From SZUA-36 sp963774415 (GTDB lineage: Bacteria; Pseudomonadota; Gammaproteobacteria; Xanthomonadales; SZUA-36): 64,000 nucleotides of DNA. The stretch is taken from assembly GCA_963774415.1 (NCBI GenBank), contig CAVZEU010000008.1, forward strand, positions 131,731-195,730. The letters run 5' to 3'. Below the pieces are notes generated by a model. It was not told the origin of the DNA. It ran no database searches and saw only the letters and a list, made by a program, of their open reading frames with translations. Position numbers and translations under genes: made by a program. Below, piece after piece: positions 26,606 through 35,574 of this stretch; the stretch's first letter is position 1, and each line of letters opens with the position of its first letter.

Positions 26606-27013
26606 TCAATCGGCGACTCTGCGCCAGCCGACCGCGAGGCCGCCCTCGAGTTCCATGCCGACGCCAACGGCGCTGATCTTGCCGTTGCTGATCCATGAAA
26701 CCTTGTAGACATCGCCGTTCTGCTCGATGACGAGGTCGTATTCGTCCGAGAACGCCCCGTTGTCATAGAAGTAGCGGACGTGGTAATGCCCGGTGAAGCC
26801 CTCTCTCGGCCCCCCTGTCGCCAGGCCGGGCCCGTGGTGCTTTCCAGCGTATATCCAGCGAGCGTTCAGCGTTCCCGGCGCGTAGCTCTTGGTGTAAAGG
26901 ACGAAGCCGACATTGGGCGCATCCGGAGCCTGGGCCGCGAGCGCGGCCGGGGCGTATCCCGGGGCCAGGCACACTGTCGCGAGTAATGCCGTGATGAAGA
27001 CTGATCTACGCAT
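26606..27013 (-). CDS. Small secreted protein, function unknown
   Basis: A 135-residue exported protein with a signal peptide (SVFITALLATVCLAPGYAPAALA), then a beta-rich domain: GFVLYTKSYAPGTLNARWIYAGK, HYHVRYFYDNGAFSDEYDLVIEQNG and KVSWISNGKISAVGVGMELEGGLAVGWR. It has the look of an uncharacterised periplasmic domain found in proteobacteria. ATG 27013 has an AAAGGAGAG site; upstream in-frame sequence is Arg/Pro-rich and not credible. Confidence 0.65.
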   Translation of the reverse strand: MRRSVFITALLATVCLAPGYAPAALAAQAPDAPNVGFVLYTKSYAPGTLNARWIYAGKHHGPGLATGGPREGFTGHYHVRYFYDNGAFSDEYDLVIEQNGDVYKVSWISNGKISAVGVGMELEGGLAVGWRRVAD

Positions 27014-27152
27014 GATGCTCTCCTTTCGTTGGTGTCGTGTGACCCGTCGCCGGGCCCCTGGTTGCGGCCGCCCCCTGTTTCCGGCCTGGCGCATTGCCGG
27101 TTGTGCGGCTGCATGGCGTATTGGTTTCGGCGGCATCTACGAGCATGCCTTG

Positions 27153-27503
27153 CTATTTCTTCCTTCCGCTTTTTCGTTTCGATTTCTTTTTTTTCGGCCT
27201 GGGCGCCGGCAAATCCCTTGCGGTCAGCCTCACCAGCGTGCTGAGCCAGTCCGCGTCCTCGATCTCGTCCCCGATGAGAAATGAGGGTCTTGCGCCCGGA
27301 TAAGGCGGCGCCTCGACGGCGTCGCCGATGAAGGCTTTCCCGGGGTTCGTCGGCTTGACGAACAACTGGTTGTCACAGATGAGCGCCACCACCTTGCCGT
27401 TGCAGTAGAGCGCGTATTCACCGAACATTTTTCGGTAAGAAACGACACCGCTCCCCGCCATCTGGTCGGTGACGAATTGGACGAATTCAAGGTCCGAGGC
27501 CAT
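27153..27503 (-). CDS. TfoX/Sxy N-terminal domain family protein
   Basis: A 116-residue protein carrying only the TfoX N-terminal domain: VTDQMAGSGVVSYRKMFGEYALYCNGKVVALICDNQLFVKPT. It ends in a strongly basic Lys/Arg tail (KKKKSKRKSGRKK) that could bind nucleic acid. It lacks the C-terminal half of true competence regulators, so control of competence should not be assumed. Its ATG overlaps the stop of the VOC relic upstream. Confidence 0.82.
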   Translation of the reverse strand: MASDLEFVQFVTDQMAGSGVVSYRKMFGEYALYCNGKVVALICDNQLFVKPTNPGKAFIGDAVEAPPYPGARPSFLIGDEIEDADWLSTLVRLTARDLPAPRPKKKKSKRKSGRKK

Positions 27504-27575
27504 TCAATTTACCTTGCCGCGCGTTGTGACTGCTCCCTCGGGGTTATCGACGAAAACAGAGGGCCGGTTCCCGGG
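27504..27575 (-). pseudogene. C-terminal remnant of a VOC-family gene
   Basis: The last 22 codons before the TGA at 27504-27506 read GNRPSVFVDNPEGAVTTRGK and two more residues, closely resembling the C-terminus of VOC proteins such as the one at 26123-26557 (GPSIYVNDPEGNVVELKGS). Upstream in the same frame the sequence is low-complexity and not VOC-like, and no VOC N-terminus is joined to it. It is best read as a truncated relic lying between an intact VOC gene and tfoX-N. Confidence 0.55.
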
Positions 27576-27631
27576 GCTTCCGCTTGCCGCCGGCGTCAGC
27601 GCGGCGATTTTCTCAATCCGGGTGGTTGCCG

Positions 27632-28213
27632 TCAGCCCGGGCCCAGCGCGCCCCGGATCGGCGAGACCGGTTCGTGCACCCGGAGGACCAGGAAGTCCGA
27701 GAAAGATGCGCCCGCCTCGACCTTGGCAAGCCAGTCTTCGGGCTCGAACTCCACTCCGATCGGGTTGGCGGCGAAGTCCGGGCCGCGGATGAAATCGTTG
27801 CATTCATCGCTGCTGCCGAAGGCGTTGACCTGGAACTCCATCTGGTTGCCGTCGGGGTCGGCATAGTACATGGACACCGCCAGGCCGTGGTGGATACACC
27901 AGTACGGCAGGATGCCTTCAGGCTTGAGCTTTGTGTAGGTCTCGAACAAGTCCTCAAGCGAGGCATAGGTATAGGCGACGTGGTCGACCCCGACCAGCCC
28001 TTGCTTTTCCGTTTCCGTGGCCTGCGGTTGCACGGCGGCCAGGTTGATGAATGCGAAGCGGTGGTGTTCGTCGTCGTACGTCAGAAAGGCGATGAGAGGG
28101 TTCTGGTGTTGAATCTCGGCATCGAAGACTTTCCGGTACCAGTCGAGCATCTCCTCGAAGCGGCGGGTGCGGTAAACGACATGGGCGAATATCTTGGGGT
28201 GTGCGTGCGGCAT
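27632..28213 (-). CDS. VOC family protein (extradiol dioxygenase-like)
   Basis: A 193-residue VOC protein longer than the glyoxalase type. It shows HVVYRTRRFEEMLDWYRKVFDAEI at the N-terminus, VDHVAYTYASLEDLFETYTKLK in the second unit and YYADPDGNQMEFQVNAF at the metal-binding Glu. The style matches small proteins annotated as biphenyl-2,3-diol dioxygenase III-like. Whether it cleaves a catechol is not known. ATG 28213 has a GGAGGAAC site. Confidence 0.83.
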   Translation of the reverse strand: MPHAHPKIFAHVVYRTRRFEEMLDWYRKVFDAEIQHQNPLIAFLTYDDEHHRFAFINLAAVQPQATETEKQGLVGVDHVAYTYASLEDLFETYTKLKPEGILPYWCIHHGLAVSMYYADPDGNQMEFQVNAFGSSDECNDFIRGPDFAANPIGVEFEPEDWLAKVEAGASFSDFLVLRVHEPVSPIRGALGPG

Positions 28214-28299
28214 GGCGGTTCCTCCATTTCCCTATTTATAGGTCAGCGTCTTTGCAAAGACAATCATGCGAGCAAAAAAACCGGCTTGCCCGGCGGTGT

Positions 28300-28911
28300 T
28301 CAGAATTTCCCTATCCAGGCCTTGATGCCGCGCATCACCATTTCAATTGCGATCGTGCCGACGATCAATGCCGTGACCCGGCCGGCAATTTCGATATACC
28401 GCTCGACGATCGCCTCGCGCCGCGAGGCGACCACATCGTGCAGTTTTTTCAGCAGAACCAGGATCACGGCACACGCCAGGACCGTGCCGGCAATCAAAAG
28501 AGAGGCCGCCAGCGGATCATGTTTCTTGCCGATGATGATGCTCGCGCTGATTGTGCCCGGTCCGATAAAAACGGGCATGGCGATGGCGCCGGCGATATGC
28601 TTGGATTCGCCATGCAGTATTTCGATGGCGGTGGGCCCGCGAAAGACAAACTGCAGCCCGATGAGCAGAAAAACGATGCCGCCGAATATTTGAAACGAGG
28701 CGAATTCCACCTGCATGTAGCGAACGAAAACCGCGTCGCCGAGTATGGCGAAAAAGCAAAACACCACGATGGCAATAAGACTGGCTCGCGCCAGGACCTG
28801 GTTAAACGTTCGCTGGTCCAGTTTGCGTACGATGTCGGTCAGGTAGATGACCAGCAGGAAAGGATTGAGCAGCACCAGCAACAGCGCCGCCGATTTTATG
28901 TATTCACCCAT
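28300..28911 (-). CDS. MarC family integral membrane protein
   Basis: A 203-residue inner-membrane protein with six hydrophobic segments, matching MarC/UPF0056 in length and pattern: LLVLLNPFLLVIYLTDI at the start, FGGIVFLLIGLQFVFRG, and the conserved MPVFIGPGTISASIIIG. The family was once linked to multiple antibiotic resistance, but the transport substrate is unknown. It stands alone. Confidence 0.88.
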   Translation of the reverse strand: MGEYIKSAALLLVLLNPFLLVIYLTDIVRKLDQRTFNQVLARASLIAIVVFCFFAILGDAVFVRYMQVEFASFQIFGGIVFLLIGLQFVFRGPTAIEILHGESKHIAGAIAMPVFIGPGTISASIIIGKKHDPLAASLLIAGTVLACAVILVLLKKLHDVVASRREAIVERYIEIAGRVTALIVGTIAIEMVMRGIKAWIGKF

Positions 28912-29127
28912 TTGTAATCACCAAAGTCCTGAACCGGGCCGCGCGGCGGCTGACCCTTCCTTCTGCGAAGCGGACGAGCCCGACAACGTGGCAGGCGCCG
29001 GCCATCGCGGTCGCCCGCGCGCAGCCCATGACCGAGTTGGGGGAGGCCTGGCAACGTCTGCGCCGCCTCGCCGCGCCATGCACCGTGCCCCCAGTATAGC
29101 CGCTGCGCCACCGGCGGACAGCCTCGA

Positions 29128-30048
29128 TCAGCCGCTGTCCGGGCCGAGCCGCGGACACAATTCAGCCACGTCCTGGCGCAGTATCTCCGCCATTCTTAGC
29201 GTGCCGCGGCCGGGCGAATCCGGATCGGCGAAAATCAGGTAGAGCTCGCGGTAACGTTCGGCGCCTTCGCGCATCGGCAGCGGCTTGAGCGCACCCGAAC
29301 GCAGTTCCCGGCGGATGGCGTCTTGCGGAAACCAGGCGAATCCCAACCCCATGCAGGCCGCCGCGATCTGCGTCGCCTTGTTGGAGAACGTCCAGCGTTG
29401 CTCCGCGCCGGTCCAGCCGCCGCTGTCGCGGGTCTGCTGCTGAGCGCTGTCGCGGATCAGCAGGTGGCGGTGCTCGCGCAGGTCATCCAGGGTCAGCGCC
29501 CGCCCGACCCGGAACAGCGGGTGGTGCGGGTGGGCCGCCGCGATGAAGCGTATGCGCAGCAGCGGGTCGCCGCTGAAGCCCGGCGGGATATGCGTGTTGA
29601 TGGCGAGGTCCACGTTGCGTTGGTTGAGGGCTTCGTCGGTGCCGCCCAGCACGGTTTCATAGAGTTGCACGCGCGTCTGAGGTTGTTCTTCACCGAACCT
29701 TTCAAGCGAGCGCAACAGCGCCCAGGTGGGATAGATGATCTCGACCGCCAGCCGCAGCTCCGGCTCCCAGTCGGGACCGAGGCCGGCAGCGCCGCGCTCC
29801 AGCGCTGCGGCGCGCTCGAGCAGATTTTTCGAGCGCCGGTAAAGGACCTTGCCGGCCGCGGTCAGCACCGCTTTGCGGCCCTGCTTCACGAATACTTCGA
29901 CGCCCAGCATTTGTTCGATCTTCTGCACCGCGTAACTGACCGACGACTGCGACTTGTGGACCCGTTCAGCCGCGCCCGCGAATGAGCCGGCCTCGACCAC
30001 GGCCGTAAAGGCGCGCCACTGCTCCAGCGATATCCGGGTATGCAACAT
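29128..30048 (-). CDS. LysR-family transcriptional regulator
   Basis: A 306-residue LysR regulator. The N-terminal winged helix-turn-helix reads LEQWRAFTAVVEAGSFAGAAERVHKSQSSVSYAVQKIEQMLG (about 7-50), followed by the linker helix and a periplasmic-binding-like effector domain from about 90. It is divergent from the doxX-pirin pair with a 195-base gap, the usual LysR arrangement, and probably controls it. The gap contains AT-rich dyads near 30050-30080, but I cannot define a unique T-N11-A operator. Confidence 0.92.
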   Translation of the reverse strand: MLHTRISLEQWRAFTAVVEAGSFAGAAERVHKSQSSVSYAVQKIEQMLGVEVFVKQGRKAVLTAAGKVLYRRSKNLLERAAALERGAAGLGPDWEPELRLAVEIIYPTWALLRSLERFGEEQPQTRVQLYETVLGGTDEALNQRNVDLAINTHIPPGFSGDPLLRIRFIAAAHPHHPLFRVGRALTLDDLREHRHLLIRDSAQQQTRDSGGWTGAEQRWTFSNKATQIAAACMGLGFAWFPQDAIRRELRSGALKPLPMREGAERYRELYLIFADPDSPGRGTLRMAEILRQDVAELCPRLGPDSG

Positions 30049-30243
30049 ATCGAATCAGTCGATTTAAAAATCGCAAAAATTGCGTTATTAATCTATTAAT
30101 GAGATGTGTAGTATGGACTCGATGTCGCATGACATGCAAGGAGCGACAAGCTGATATCCGCGCCGCAGATCAATACCAGCCTTCGGCTGGACCTGCTTTT
30201 TATTCAACACAGATTATTCAATAGCCACAGAGGAGGAACCGTT

Positions 30244-30645
30244 ATGAACGCATTATTTGAAAAACTGAGCCCGTGGCTCGACGTGGCCGGGCGCATCCTG
30301 ATCGCCTGGCTGTTCGTCACATCCGGCTTCGGCAAGATCGGCGGTTACGAGGGCACGCAGGCCTACATGGCCTCGATGGGCGTGCCGGGCGCGTTGCTGC
30401 CGCTGGTGATCGTGACCGAGTTGGGTGGCGGCCTGCTGATCGTTTTCGGTCTGTTCACACGCTACGCGGCCATCGCGCTGGCGGGATTCAGCATCCTCGC
30501 AGGTGTCCTGTTTCACGCCGGCTCGCCGGACCACATGCAACAGCTGATGTTCATAAAGAACCTGGGTATCGCTGGTGGTTTCCTGTTTCTGGCCGCGAAC
30601 GGCGCGGGCAGGTTCAGCCTCGACCAGCGCCGTGGGCGCGCTTGA
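30244..30645 (+). CDS. DoxX family membrane protein
   Basis: A 133-residue inner-membrane protein with four hydrophobic segments. The family signature is clear: DVAGRILIAWLFVTSGFGKIGGYEGTQAYMAS, then VTELGGGLLIVFGLFTRYAA. DoxX-like proteins are commonly found with quinone, thiosulfate or detoxification functions. It has a strong AGGAGG site. Its stop overlaps a possible TTG start of the pirin gene, so the two are coupled and probably controlled by the divergent LysR gene. Confidence 0.9.
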   Translation: MNALFEKLSPWLDVAGRILIAWLFVTSGFGKIGGYEGTQAYMASMGVPGALLPLVIVTELGGGLLIVFGLFTRYAAIALAGFSILAGVLFHAGSPDHMQQLMFIKNLGIAGGFLFLAANGAGRFSLDQRRGRA

Positions 30646-30653
30646 AGGCGCCG

Positions 30654-31529
30654 GTGAACGCTGTGTCTGATCAGGCCAGGAAACTGGTTCGTACGATCCC
30701 GGGACTGGAGACGTCCGATGGCGCCGGCGTCAGGCTGCGCCGCAGCATCGGCGCGCGCCAGGACCTGCGCCTGGACCCGTTCCTGATGCTGGACGAATTC
30801 GGTACCGAGAACCCCGACGATTATATCGCCGGGTTCCCGCCGCATCCGCACCGCGGATTCGAAACCGTCACCTACATGATCGACGGCCACATGCGCCACG
30901 AGGACCACCTCGGCAACGTTGGCGAGCTCAAAAGCGGCGGCGTGCAGTGGATGACGGCCGGCCGCGGCGTGATCCACTCGGAAATGCCGCAGCAGCAAAG
31001 CGGCCGCATGCGCGGCTTCCAGTTATGGATCAACCTGCCGGCCAGGGAGAAGATGAAGCCCGCCGCTTACCGCGACATCCCGGCCGCTGAATTGCCGGTC
31101 GCGGAACTGGCCGGCGGCGGCCGCCTGAAAGTGATTGCGGGCCGCGTACCGGGCGCGGCGGGTGTGATCGCCGGGCCGGTCAATGGCGCGCCCGGCGGCA
31201 TGGCCACCGATCCGCTGCTGGTCGATCTGGCGCTGCCGCCGGGCGCCTCGTATCGCCTGGCGGTGCCGCGCGGCCACAACGCCTTTGTCTATGCTTACGA
31301 GGGCAGTGCCCTGATCGGTGGCCAGGTCTTGCCGCCGCGGCAGGCGGGTATCCTCGGTGACGGCGACTACGCCGATATCGGAGCCGGTGACGATGCGCTG
31401 CGGTTGTTGCTGGTAGCTGGCCGGCCGCTGGCCGAGCCGGTGGTCCAGTACGGGCCGTTCGTCATGAACACCCGCGAGGAAATCGTCCAGGCACAGGCCG
31501 ACTATCGCAACGGCACGCTGACGGCGTAG
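30654..31529 (+). CDS. Pirin family protein (YhaK/quercetinase-like)
   Basis: A 291-residue bicupin of the pirin family. The N-terminal cupin carries the metal ligands in FPPHPHRGFETVTYMIDG (two His), then MRHEDHLGN and the block GGVQWMTAGRGVIHSEMP (His and Glu). The C-terminal cupin follows from about 180. Pirins of this type can oxidise quercetin or act as iron-bound regulators. GTG 30654 is chosen because GAAGG lies just upstream; TTG 30642 and GTG 30663 are alternatives. The pairing with doxX and a LysR gene is a common redox or electrophile-response arrangement. Confidence 0.9.
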   Translation: MNAVSDQARKLVRTIPGLETSDGAGVRLRRSIGARQDLRLDPFLMLDEFGTENPDDYIAGFPPHPHRGFETVTYMIDGHMRHEDHLGNVGELKSGGVQWMTAGRGVIHSEMPQQQSGRMRGFQLWINLPAREKMKPAAYRDIPAAELPVAELAGGGRLKVIAGRVPGAAGVIAGPVNGAPGGMATDPLLVDLALPPGASYRLAVPRGHNAFVYAYEGSALIGGQVLPPRQAGILGDGDYADIGAGDDALRLLLVAGRPLAEPVVQYGPFVMNTREEIVQAQADYRNGTLTA

Positions 31530-31557
31530 CGCCGCGCCGTCAGCGGACCTGCGGTTC

Positions 31558-33069
31558 TTACTGGATAAAGCCGGCCACGACCTTTTTGAATTTCGCCAGG
31601 CTGTCCGGGTTCACATACATCATGTGACCGGCGTCGAAGTATACCTCCTGGACATTCGAGCGTAGTTTCTTGGAAATGTCCAGGTGCCGGACCAGGTACT
31701 CGGTCGTGAAAAACGGCGTCGCCAGGTCGTAGTAACCCGCCAGGAACAACACCCGCATGTGCGGGTTCTGCGTCATCGCGTACGACAGGTCGGGGATGGT
31801 GTTGGGTGTCGGCAACTTGATCAAGTTGAATCCGGGTTGCTTGTGTGACCAGTCCCATTTCATGAACACTTCGTCAGCAAGCGTGTTGTAGGTCTGGTCG
31901 GTGGGCACCTCCAGATCATGCGAGTAGTAGTCCATGAAGGCGGCCAGGAAGCTGGGGCCGATCGCGGTCGTCATCGGGTCGTAGACCATCGTGTCGCGGT
32001 TCAGGCCGATACTGCCGCCGGTGTAGCGGGAGTCGATGCGCCCGACGGTCTCGCCGCGGTCGCGCAGCAGTTCCTTGGTGAATTGCTGGTGGCCGACCCT
32101 GAGGTTGGCGCGGTCCCAGTAGTCCTTTGAAATACCGGTGTAACGGTGGAGCTTGTCGATGACGTCCTTGCGCGTCGCCTCGTCCAGCGCGGCGCCCTGC
32201 ATCAGGGCGCTGGCGTATTCACCGACCGCGAAGTCCTCGACCTCTTGCAGGAAGGCGTCCCGGTCGGCCGGCTGTTCCGGCAGGGCGTGGTGGTAATACG
32301 CGGTCGCGGCGAAGGTCGGCAGGAACAGGACATGCGGCAGGTCGACGCCGCCGAAATCGAAGCCGGTGGCGAAATCCAGGAATGGGGAAACCAGCACCAG
32401 GCCATTCAGCGCCAGGCTGTGGTGGTTCAGCAGGTAATAGCTCACGCCGGCCGAACGCATGCCGCCGTAGCTCTCGCCGAGTATGTACTTGGGCGAGGCC
32501 CAGCGCTCGTTCTCGGTCACGTACTGGGCGATGAAATCGCCGACGGATTGGATGTCCTGGTCGACCCCCCAGAAGTCCTCGCCCTTGGCCTTGCCGACGG
32601 CCTTTGCAAAACCGGTGCCGACCGGGTCGATCATGACCAGGTCCGCCTTGTCGAGGATCGAATAGTCGTTGCTGACGCGTTTGAAGGGGCCGTTGTCGGT
32701 GAAGCTCGCGTCCTTGATGGCGACACGCTGCGGGCCGAGCACGCCCATGTGCAGCCACAGCGAGGCCGATCCCGGGCCGCCGTTGTAGGCGAAGATGATC
32801 GGGTGCGTGCGCGGGTCGGTCTCGTCGTTGACGTAAGCGGTGAAACCGATCAAGGCGATCGGCTCGCCGTCGTCGTTTTTCATCAGCATCGTTCCCGCAT
32901 TGGCGGTGTACTTGACGGTCTTGCCGTCCAGCCTGATCTGGTGCTCGCTGGTGTAGACGTGGGCCTCGGGCGCCGGTTTGGCCGTATCGTCGCCGGCGGG
33001 TTTGTCGTCGGCGCCGGCGGCCAGCGGCAAGACGATGGCCAGCAATAGGGCATGGAGGAATACGCGCAT
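31558..33069 (-). CDS. Secreted serine carboxypeptidase (peptidase S10 family)
   Basis: A 503-residue exported protein: a signal peptide (RVFLHALLLAIVLPLAAGA), then an alpha/beta-hydrolase S10 fold. The catalytic triad can be placed: Ser in GESYGG, Asp in GYYDLATPFF and His in DAGHMMY near the C-terminus. The oxyanion and substrate region FAYNGGPGSASLWLHMG is the S10 hallmark. It trims C-terminal residues from peptides in the periplasm or outside. ATG 33069 has a GGGAG site. A second secreted peptidase gene lies next to it on the same strand. Confidence 0.92.
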   Translation of the reverse strand: MRVFLHALLLAIVLPLAAGADDKPAGDDTAKPAPEAHVYTSEHQIRLDGKTVKYTANAGTMLMKNDDGEPIALIGFTAYVNDETDPRTHPIIFAYNGGPGSASLWLHMGVLGPQRVAIKDASFTDNGPFKRVSNDYSILDKADLVMIDPVGTGFAKAVGKAKGEDFWGVDQDIQSVGDFIAQYVTENERWASPKYILGESYGGMRSAGVSYYLLNHHSLALNGLVLVSPFLDFATGFDFGGVDLPHVLFLPTFAATAYYHHALPEQPADRDAFLQEVEDFAVGEYASALMQGAALDEATRKDVIDKLHRYTGISKDYWDRANLRVGHQQFTKELLRDRGETVGRIDSRYTGGSIGLNRDTMVYDPMTTAIGPSFLAAFMDYYSHDLEVPTDQTYNTLADEVFMKWDWSHKQPGFNLIKLPTPNTIPDLSYAMTQNPHMRVLFLAGYYDLATPFFTTEYLVRHLDISKKLRSNVQEVYFDAGHMMYVNPDSLAKFKKVVAGFIQ

Positions 33070-33255
33070 GATGAATCTCCCAGGGAAAAATTGGCGCTCA
33101 GGGTAACCCAAAATCCCGGTTGGCGTCATTTGTAATTTCGCGGGAAGTGGACAAGGCAGACGCAACACGCCTGCTTTTCGTGGTTGCCGGAATTCCGGCT
33201 CAAGGGCCGCGGGCGCTCGGTGCGCGCGGCTTTTAAAGCGGTGCTTGCCGCCTCG

Positions 33256-34752
33256 TCACTTGCCCAGTTCATAGAAGTACTCGACGTAGGACAGCACCGC
33301 CGCGTCCCAGCCAGCGACATTGGGGTTGTCGGATTCGACCACGAAATATTCGTCCGGGGCGTGCGCGCCGCTGCCGTGACCGAGACCGAAATGGCCCGAG
33401 GCGAGCTTCAATGGCTTGTTGGTAAAGACGTAACCCGGGTAGGAGCCCGCGTTGCGCGGCCACAGGATCGGGTCCAGGCCGGCCTGCCTGAGTACGGAGA
33501 ACTGCGCCCGGATCAGGGCCGAGTCGGCGGGTGTCGCGGTTGGGTCGTAGCCGCCGCTCATATTGACGTCGATGTCACCGAAGCCATGGTTGGCGAGGTG
33601 CGCCTTGAGCGCATCGAGCGCCGCCTGCGCCGTCATCGGAGGCACCAGCCGCAGATCGAGCTTCGCCTGGGCCCAATGCGGCAGCACGGTCTTGCCGCCG
33701 GGACCGGTGTAACCGCCGACCAGGCCTTCGATATTGACGGTCGGTTGCGACTCCAGCCGCTCGAGCGCCTGCTCGAAAGGTAAATCGTCGATCCAGTGCT
33801 GCGTGCTCAGCCGCTTTTTCATCTGTGCTTCGCTGCCGCGTTGGGCCGCCTCGGCGATCATCGCCTTCTCCGCGGCGGTGAGCGGCCCCGGTTGTGGGTA
33901 GTTGTCGATCGTGATGGTATTGCCGTCGGCGGAAACCAGCGTGTCCAGCGCGTGCACCAGGTGCCAGACCGGGCTGTCGATCATGGCCTTGAGCGAAGAA
34001 TGTACGTCCTTGCCCGGGCCGCGGCCCCATTTTTCGCCGCTCGCGGTCAACTGTACCTCGATCACGCCCTTGGCGCCGAGACTGACCGTCACCAGGCCGT
34101 CCGGGTCCTGCATGGCCGTTGGCATAAAAACACCGACGGTGCCGGCCAGCGCGGTCTCAACTTCCGGCTTGTGCACGATCTGGCCGATGTGGGGCGAGCC
34201 GATTTCTTCCTCGCCTTCCGCGACCAGCACCAGGTTGACCGGCATCTGTGCCCCCGCGCCGCGGATCGCATGCAGCGCCGCGATCAGGGCCGATTCCGGG
34301 CCTTTCTGGTTAACGGCGCCGCGGCCGACGACGGCCCGGCCGAGGCCGGGCTTATCCACGATCTTCGCATCCAGCGGCGGTGACGACCATTCCGACGGGT
34401 CGAATTGCTTGACGTCGTACATGAAATACAGGCCAACCGTTTTCGGCGCACCGGCATCGAGGGTGGCGAAAACTCCCGGCTTGCCGTCCGTCGCGATGAT
34501 CTTCGCCTGCTGGAAGCCCGCCTCCTTCAGCAGCGCGGCCATGTGTTCGGCGCCCTCGGGGTAGCCGCGGTTTTCCGCCGCGATCGACGGCAGCCTGATC
34601 CAGTCCTGCAGGCGCTTGACGCCCTCGTCGTGTTGCCTGGCGATCTCCGCCTTGATCGCGGAAAAGTCCGTCTGGTCCGAGCGGGCGGATTGGTACGGGG
34701 CGAGACATGCGGTAATGGTCAGAGCGGCAATGAGAAATAACTTTTGGTTCAT
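33256..34752 (-). CDS. Secreted M20-family metallopeptidase/amidohydrolase with altered metal site
   Basis: A 498-residue exported M20 protein (signal peptide about 1-25). Most M20 motifs are present: AEGEEEIGS (Glu pair), GKDVHSSL in the lid domain and GSGAHAPDE (late His ligand). Two usual ligand sites differ: the H-x-D motif is YFMYDVKQF, with Met where the His should be, and the bridging Asp of GRGAxDxKG is Asn (GRGAVNQKG). That suggests one metal ion or a changed reaction, and may define a subfamily. ATG 34752 has an AGGTAA site. It probably acts on dipeptides in the periplasm along with the S10 enzyme. Confidence 0.85.
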   Translation of the reverse strand: MNQKLFLIAALTITACLAPYQSARSDQTDFSAIKAEIARQHDEGVKRLQDWIRLPSIAAENRGYPEGAEHMAALLKEAGFQQAKIIATDGKPGVFATLDAGAPKTVGLYFMYDVKQFDPSEWSSPPLDAKIVDKPGLGRAVVGRGAVNQKGPESALIAALHAIRGAGAQMPVNLVLVAEGEEEIGSPHIGQIVHKPEVETALAGTVGVFMPTAMQDPDGLVTVSLGAKGVIEVQLTASGEKWGRGPGKDVHSSLKAMIDSPVWHLVHALDTLVSADGNTITIDNYPQPGPLTAAEKAMIAEAAQRGSEAQMKKRLSTQHWIDDLPFEQALERLESQPTVNIEGLVGGYTGPGGKTVLPHWAQAKLDLRLVPPMTAQAALDALKAHLANHGFGDIDVNMSGGYDPTATPADSALIRAQFSVLRQAGLDPILWPRNAGSYPGYVFTNKPLKLASGHFGLGHGSGAHAPDEYFVVESDNPNVAGWDAAVLSYVEYFYELGK

Positions 34753-34886
34753 CGAAGTTACCTGTTGGTTGACGATTGTTGGCGCTTGGGCCAAGTGTGC
34801 TACAAAACGGACGAGAACGCACCCGCCGGCACCATCGGCAATGATTCTCGCGAGGTTGGCTTCGGCACTGCCGGTTGCAGCGCCGG

Positions 34887-35495
34887 CTAGCGCCCCGGTC
34901 GCTTGAAATCCCGGCGCGCGCTATCGACCTCTGTCCTGATCACGCACTCAGGGACGTGGTCGTTGACCAGGCCCATCGCCTGCATGAAGGCGTAGACGGT
35001 GGTGGGGCCGATGAACTTCCAGCCCAGCTTCTTCAGGTCTTGCGACAGGGCGACCGATTCCGGCGAAGTCGAAACCGCTTGCGGGTCGTCGGGCTGCTGC
35101 GGGGGTTCGTAGCGCCAGATGAACGCGGCCAGCGAGCCGACCTGCCCGACCAGCTCCTGCGCCCGCCGGGCGTTGTTGATGACCGCTTCGATTTTGCCGC
35201 GGTGGCGGACAATGCCTTCGTCCTTCAGCAAACGCTGGATATCCGCCGGGCCGAAGCGGGCGACCCGGTCGAAATCGAAATGATGGAACGCGGCACGGAA
35301 GTTCTCGCGCTTGGCGAGGATCGTGCGCCAACTCAGGCCGGACTGAAATCCCTCCAGGCTCAGTTTCTCGAACAACCGCCGGTCGTCGCCCACCGGAAAG
35401 CCCCACTCGGTGTCGTGATAGTCCATGTATTCGGGTGCGGCGCCGCACCAGTGGCAGCGAGCCCGGCCGTCGGGCCCCGTTATCGTTTTGGTCAT
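34887..35495 (-). CDS. tag: DNA-3-methyladenine glycosylase I
   Basis: A 202-residue Tag enzyme that removes 3-methyladenine from alkylated DNA. The zinc-binding and family motifs are visible: CHWCGAAPEYMDYHDTEWG at the N-terminus, LFEKLSLEGFQSGLSWRTIL, and KFIGPTTVYAFMQAMGLVNDH, with the late Cys/His zinc ligands (DHVPEC). ATG 35495 begins MTKTITGPDGRARC; upstream in-frame sequence runs antisense to the GFA gene and is not coding. It follows the GFA/MOSC/GGCT genes on the same strand. Confidence 0.95.
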   Translation of the reverse strand: MTKTITGPDGRARCHWCGAAPEYMDYHDTEWGFPVGDDRRLFEKLSLEGFQSGLSWRTILAKRENFRAAFHHFDFDRVARFGPADIQRLLKDEGIVRHRGKIEAVINNARRAQELVGQVGSLAAFIWRYEPPQQPDDPQAVSTSPESVALSQDLKKLGWKFIGPTTVYAFMQAMGLVNDHVPECVIRTEVDSARRDFKRPGR

Positions 35496-35574
35496 GCCTG
35501 TGCCCTCTCCTGGTCGGGCGGCTTTTGTCACCCGAAGCGGCGAAGTATATTTGGCCGCAACGTCCGGCGCCAGC

